This document shows positions 3,923 through 6,428 of a stretch of DNA of 6,428 nucleotides, piece after piece. Made by a program: the position numbers and the translations under genes. The notes beneath the pieces are model-generated. The model saw only the letters and a program-made list of their open reading frames with translations. It had not been told where the DNA came from and did no database searches. Source of the stretch: an uncultured Bacteroidales bacterium (GTDB lineage Bacteria; Bacteroidota; Bacteroidia; Bacteroidales; UBA932); NCBI GenBank assembly GCA_934725285.1, contig CAKVBK010000097.1:1-6428 (forward strand). Reading direction: 5' to 3'. Every line of letters begins with the position of its first letter. Within the stretch, counting starts at the first letter, position 1.

Positions 3923-6428
3923 CTACGGCAACGGGGCGCTCACGCCATCCTTGATGGCCTGGAATGTATAGGTGTCCTCTCCGAGAGTACACGACGCCAC
4001 GTAAGGATCGGTCTCACTATAACAGAACTTCCCCGCAGTTTTGCCATAATACGCGTCACAGTATTTGAACTTCACGAATTTGAGTTCAAAATTGTTATAG
4101 ACATTCCTGATTATGAACGGTCCGTCGCTTGCCGCCTGTATATCACCGTTGCTGACATACAGGTTGACACCTACAGTGTTATTAATGCTCACTCCACCCA
4201 ACATTCCGCTTATGGCAAGCGTTGTCACATTGGCACGACTGCTGGAAGGCTTTGTCTCTGCAAGATAATCAATGAAAGAGTCATAGCGTCTGAATCTGTA
4301 AACATCCGTGGATTCATCATAATATGCCTTCATCAAGTACACGTGACCGAATGTGGAATAGTCGAAAGAGAAACTGAACGATGTCTGGCCGAGTATCAAC
4401 TCATAGTTTGTCAGGTTGACGGCCACCTTCTCCGTTCCGTCAACAGACATTACAAGTTTTCCGTTGTCACTCGTGAAAGCTTTGTCACCACTGCCCCCCT
4501 TAAGACCTTCTACATTAAGAGAGCCTATCGTACAATATTCCGGAATGATTGTCTCGGTGGCAGAAGTGCTTTGGACTCCATAATCCGGCAGATAATCCGA
4601 GTAGACAGCAGACTGAGCAGAGCCTGACACCGGAATATGATGTATTCCGACAACAGACGGAGCCTCTCCGTTTCCGAATATGACACGCTCAGTCCTATCA
4701 CTGGCCACTGTGCCAATAGGGCGGCTCCATCTACACGCGACATCACGGGTGCTGAACTTGATGAAATGGTCCCCCTGACAATAGTAATTAGGTTGCTGTC
4801 CCAACCTGCCGAATGAATACTTTCTGAAATTCATCAAGTCTCCAAGGCTTCTATAGTAGAAATACCCAAGACCGGCATCACTGCATTGCGGGAACGAGCA
4901 TCCTCCCCATCCGGTCTCCTCTGTGCCTTCCACCTTTCTGGTAACCAGATAGCCAGCCGTGACATATTCATCTTCCCAGCTTGATCCCATCATCCGAACC
5001 GACATCTCCACCTTGTAGGGAACACCGCACGTCGCCGCTATCCTGTCAGGATCGGATATTGTTTTATTCCCGAATGAAAAGCTCTCCGGTTTGGTCCTGG
5101 ACGAAAGATCCGAAAGCCTTGGCGAGCCTTCGCTCCAATCCGGCAACGACTCCCGATCAAGATAGATATAACCTGACGCGTCAGATGTCATTGTGTATGA
5201 TCTGCCTGTCTGGTCCTTGAACATGACAGTGCAGTCCGGAATCAAGACAGGCCCGGGGCCGGTCACGATCAAGGCACAGCCACCCGAATACGGGTTGACA
5301 TACTCATAGGTGGTGTCTTTGACAGCTCCGTTCATCCTTACTTTCGCAAGGGCACGGACCGGAGCGACATTGTACTTCGTCCAGTCGGCCTCCTCTACAT
5401 ACATAGTGTCCGTCGCGGCTATCTTTTCCCCAGGCTCTCCATCCTCACCATTCCTGCCTCGGAGATATTCATAAAAATCAGCCACTGAAACTGCGAAAGT
5501 CGGCCATTTCGGGTATATGCTTATGTCATACACACCATTGTCCGGGTTGTCAAGTCCATCCTCGCTGAGCACCAATTCCTTCCAAAGGTCGTAGGCGGAT
5601 TTGCCATTCGCACCGTCCTTGCCATTGATTCCATCTTTACCATCTGCACCATCTTCCCCGTCAGCACCATCTTTGCCATCGACACCATCCTTTCCGTCAG
5701 CGCCGGAATCGCCTTTCGCTCCGACGGCGCCTCGGAGATATTCATAGAAATCCGACAATGATGTCTTTGACGGATCCCATTTCCCGCCAGGATTCTTCGG
5801 ATCCTCAAGACCGGCCGAGGAAGTCACATCGGCGACCCAGAGTTCGTATGCAGACTTGCCGCTCGATCCATCGGCGCCATCCTTACCGTCATTTCCATCT
5901 TTGCCGTCAGTACCGTCCTTACCGTCAGTACCGGCATCACCCTTTGGACCTTGTGCCTTCACACCCGTATCAACATCACCGATCCACCAATTTCCGTTCT
6001 CTCCCACATTCGGGGTGATTCCGTCCTTGCCATCAGCCCCGTCCTTGCCGGCCGATCCGTCTTGACCGTCACGACCTTTGGCTGAGACGTGGGTGTAGAT
6101 TGTGTCACGGGTTTCCTTGTCAACGATGATCCACTCCCCGGTCTTTGGATCTATCTCCGGAACAAGCCCATCCTTGCCGTCTTTTCCATCAACTCCATCC
6201 TTACCATCGGCGCCCGAATCACCTTTTGAGCCCGCCTTGCCGGTCAGATACTGGAAAAATTTCAAAATTGAAAGATCTTCAAGAGTGATCTCATTGCCGT
6301 TCTGATCCAAGACTTTTCCTCCGGCCTCTATTGTCTCCCTGACATAAACCTTCCACATCTCGTATGCGCTCTGACCATCGACACCGTCCATACCGGCATC
6401 ACCCTTGTCACCTTTATCTCCCTTATCG
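3923..6428 (-). CDS. Large modular collagen-like surface protein, 5' end outside the window
   Basis: At least 834 residues are visible. The frame stays open to the window edge: twelve codons upstream of ATG 6391 continue Gly-X-Y repeats (GDKGDKGDAG), so that ATG is internal and the true start, with any signal or lipoprotein peptide, is missing. Numbering from that ATG, residues 1-321 alternate collagen tracts (51-75, 106-124, 148-178, 221-263, 312-321) with SAYxxW modules (7-50, 179-220, 264-311) and two shorter W-x-I modules (76-105, 125-147). Residues 322-822 are a large unrecognised region, rich in Tyr, Ser, Thr and Gly, probably beta-stranded, with 11 cysteines while the repeat region has none. 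The collagen tracts carry almost no Pro and repeat G-K-D and G-A-D. No C-terminal sorting domain is recognised. It is likely a cell-surface stalk with a distal domain, by analogy with other bacterial collagen-like proteins; no enzymatic motif was found. It converges on the peptidase operon and ends with TAG at 3923-3925. Confidence 0.85.
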   Translation of the reverse strand, partial: DKGDKGDKGDAGMDGVDGQSAYEMWKVYVRETIEAGGKVLDQNGNEITLEDLSILKFFQYLTGKAGSKGDSGADGKDGVDGKDGKDGLVPEIDPKTGEWIIVDKETRDTIYTHVSAKGRDGQDGSAGKDGADGKDGITPNVGENGNWWIGDVDTGVKAQGPKGDAGTDGKDGTDGKDGNDGKDGADGSSGKSAYELWVADVTSSAGLEDPKNPGGKWDPSKTSLSDFYEYLRGAVGAKGDSGADGKDGVDGKDGADGEDGADGKDGINGKDGANGKSAYDLWKELVLSEDGLDNPDNGVYDISIYPKWPTFAVSVADFYEYLRGRNGEDGEPGEKIAATDTMYVEEADWTKYNVAPVRALAKVRMNGAVKDTTYEYVNPYSGGCALIVTGPGPVLIPDCTVMFKDQTGRSYTMTSDASGYIYLDRESLPDWSEGSPRLSDLSSRTKPESFSFGNKTISDPDRIAATCGVPYKVEMSVRMMGSSWEDEYVTAGYLVTRKVEGTEETGWGGCSFPQCSDAGLGYFYYRSLGDLMNFRKYSFGRLGQQPNYYCQGDHFIKFSTRDVACRWSRPIGTVASDRTERVIFGNGEAPSVVGIHHIPVSGSAQSAVYSDYLPDYGVQSTSATETIIPEYCTIGSLNVEGLKGGSGDKAFTSDNGKLVMSVDGTEKVAVNLTNYELILGQTSFSFSFDYSTFGHVYLMKAYYDESTDVYRFRRYDSFIDYLAETKPSSSRANVTTLAISGMLGGVSINNTVGVNLYVSNGDIQAASDGPFIIRNVYNNFELKFVKFKYCDAYYGKTAGKFCYSETDPYVASCTLGEDTYTFQAIKDGVSAPLP
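5459..5602 (-). other. SAYxxW module, copy 3 (protein domain)
   Basis: Residues 264-311 start KSAYDLWKELV and end SVADFYEYLRG. The middle has GLDNPDNGVYDISIYPKWP, matching the GLEDPxN and KW elements of copy 2 with a few extra residues. It is the last module before a short collagen tract and the large C-terminal region. Confidence 0.7.
5732..5857 (-). other. SAYxxW module, copy 2 (protein domain)
   Basis: Residues 179-220 start KSAYELWVADV and end SLSDFYEYLRG. The middle contains GLEDPKNPGGKWDPSKT, a Pro/Gly/Trp loop between two likely helices. The closing DFYEYLRG is identical to that of copy 3. Confidence 0.7.
5904..5933 (-). repeat. 18-base tandem unit within a collagen tract
   Basis: The 12-base sequence CCGTCAGTACCG occurs at 5904-5915 and again at 5922-5933 (plus-strand reading), an 18-base period encoding T-D-G-K-D-G. 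It is the closest to an exact DNA repeat seen in the collagen region; other tracts repeat in protein but have drifted at synonymous positions. Confidence 0.7.
5951..6019 (-). other. W-x-I module, copy 2 (protein domain)
   Basis: Residues 125-147 read ITPNVGENGNWWIGDVDTG then VKAQ. The GENGNWWIGDxDTG form is, from memory, familiar from collagen-like and phage-fibre-like proteins of gut bacteria, where it links Gly-X-Y tracts. It is about seven residues shorter than copy 1. Confidence 0.55.
6077..6166 (-). other. W-x-I module, copy 1 (protein domain)
   Basis: Residues 76-105 read LVPEIDPKTGEWIIVDKET and onward to HVSAKG, directly after a KDG triplet and directly before a new collagen tract. 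The pattern P-x-[IV]-x(3-4)-G-x-W-x-I-x-D then T is shared with the module at 5951-6019. It looks like a short beta-hairpin unit. Confidence 0.55.
6242..6373 (-). other. SAYxxW module, copy 1 (protein domain)
   Basis: Residues 7-50 start QSAYEMWKVYV and end ILKFFQYLTG, flanked on both sides by collagen triplets. It shares the SAYxxW opening and the FxxYLxG closing with copies 2 and 3, but its middle (about residues 20-40, GGKVLDQNGNEITLED) differs, so it is the most diverged copy. It probably forms a small helical unit. Confidence 0.7.

Larger units (their letters stand above)
5429..6428 (-). repeat. Collagen-type Gly-X-Y repeat region, interrupted by globular modules
   Basis: Six uninterrupted Gly-X-Y tracts are visible on the minus strand: 6374-6428 (continuing off the edge), 6167-6241, 6020-6076, 5858-5950, 5603-5731 and 5429-5458, with about 6, 8, 6, 10, 14 and 3 triplets. 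Position Y is mostly Asp and position X mostly Lys, Ala, Val or Asn; only two prolines occur (GPK, GEP). Bacterial collagens lack hydroxyproline and are often stabilised by Lys/Asp charge pairs, which this composition suits. Every tract is separated from the next by one non-collagen module, never by a simple imperfection. Confidence 0.9.

Noticed and set aside
5758..6305. Plus-strand frames rich in Pro and Ser, looking like low-complexity repeat proteins
   Set aside because: They are the reverse complement of Gly-X-Asp collagen codons; the minus strand carries the continuous frame that makes sense.
6389..6391. ATG at 6391 as the start of the collagen-like protein
   Set aside because: Twelve further in-frame codons continue the Gly-X-Y pattern to the window edge and no signal peptide follows this ATG, so the gene starts outside the window.
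5429..6428. CRISPR-like or minisatellite array, suggested by many short similar DNA words
   Set aside because: The repetition follows a 9-base codon pattern with synonymous drift and no unique spacers; it is coding collagen sequence.

Overview
The window reads as a chromosomal segment from a member of the Bacteroidales (phylum Bacteroidota). The evidence is a near-consensus Bacteroidota promoter (TTTG, 19 bases, TAAATTTG), genes without Shine-Dalgarno sequences, a tRNA with no encoded CCA end, and protein types typical of gut Bacteroidales: an SGNH/CE2-type esterase, an S9B peptidase and a modular collagen-like surface protein. Base composition looks roughly balanced by eye. That is higher in G+C than classical Bacteroides and would suit groups such as Muribaculaceae, but the genus cannot be fixed from the sequence.

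Layout. Bases 1-44 are the 3' half of a tRNA, probably tRNA-Glu(CUC), followed by two small GAAA-capped hairpins, the second ending in a T-run and acting as a terminator (75-107). A promoter at 134-164 drives a compact three-gene operon on the plus strand: a secreted CE2-like carbohydrate esterase (186-1328), a small membrane-anchored protein of unknown function (1335-1733), and a secreted S9B/dipeptidyl-peptidase-IV-family serine peptidase (1733-3838). The intergenic gap is 6 bases at the first junction, and the second junction overlaps. A strong GC hairpin at 3861-3887 separates this operon from a convergent gene on the minus strand. That gene (3923 to beyond 6428) encodes a large protein whose visible N-terminal part alternates Gly-X-Y collagen tracts with two kinds of short globular module, followed by about 500 residues of unrecognised, cysteine-containing, probably beta-rich sequence. 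Its true start lies outside the window.

How they fit together. The operon products appear to be envelope or periplasmic proteins: a deacylase probably acting on glycans, a membrane-anchored small protein, and an exopeptidase-like enzyme whose P2-recognition residues differ from classical DPP IV. No direct functional link between them is visible beyond co-transcription. The collagen-like gene is a separate unit, most likely an extended stalk-like surface structure. It is the most unusual part of the window because of its alternating collagen/module architecture and its unassigned C-terminal region.
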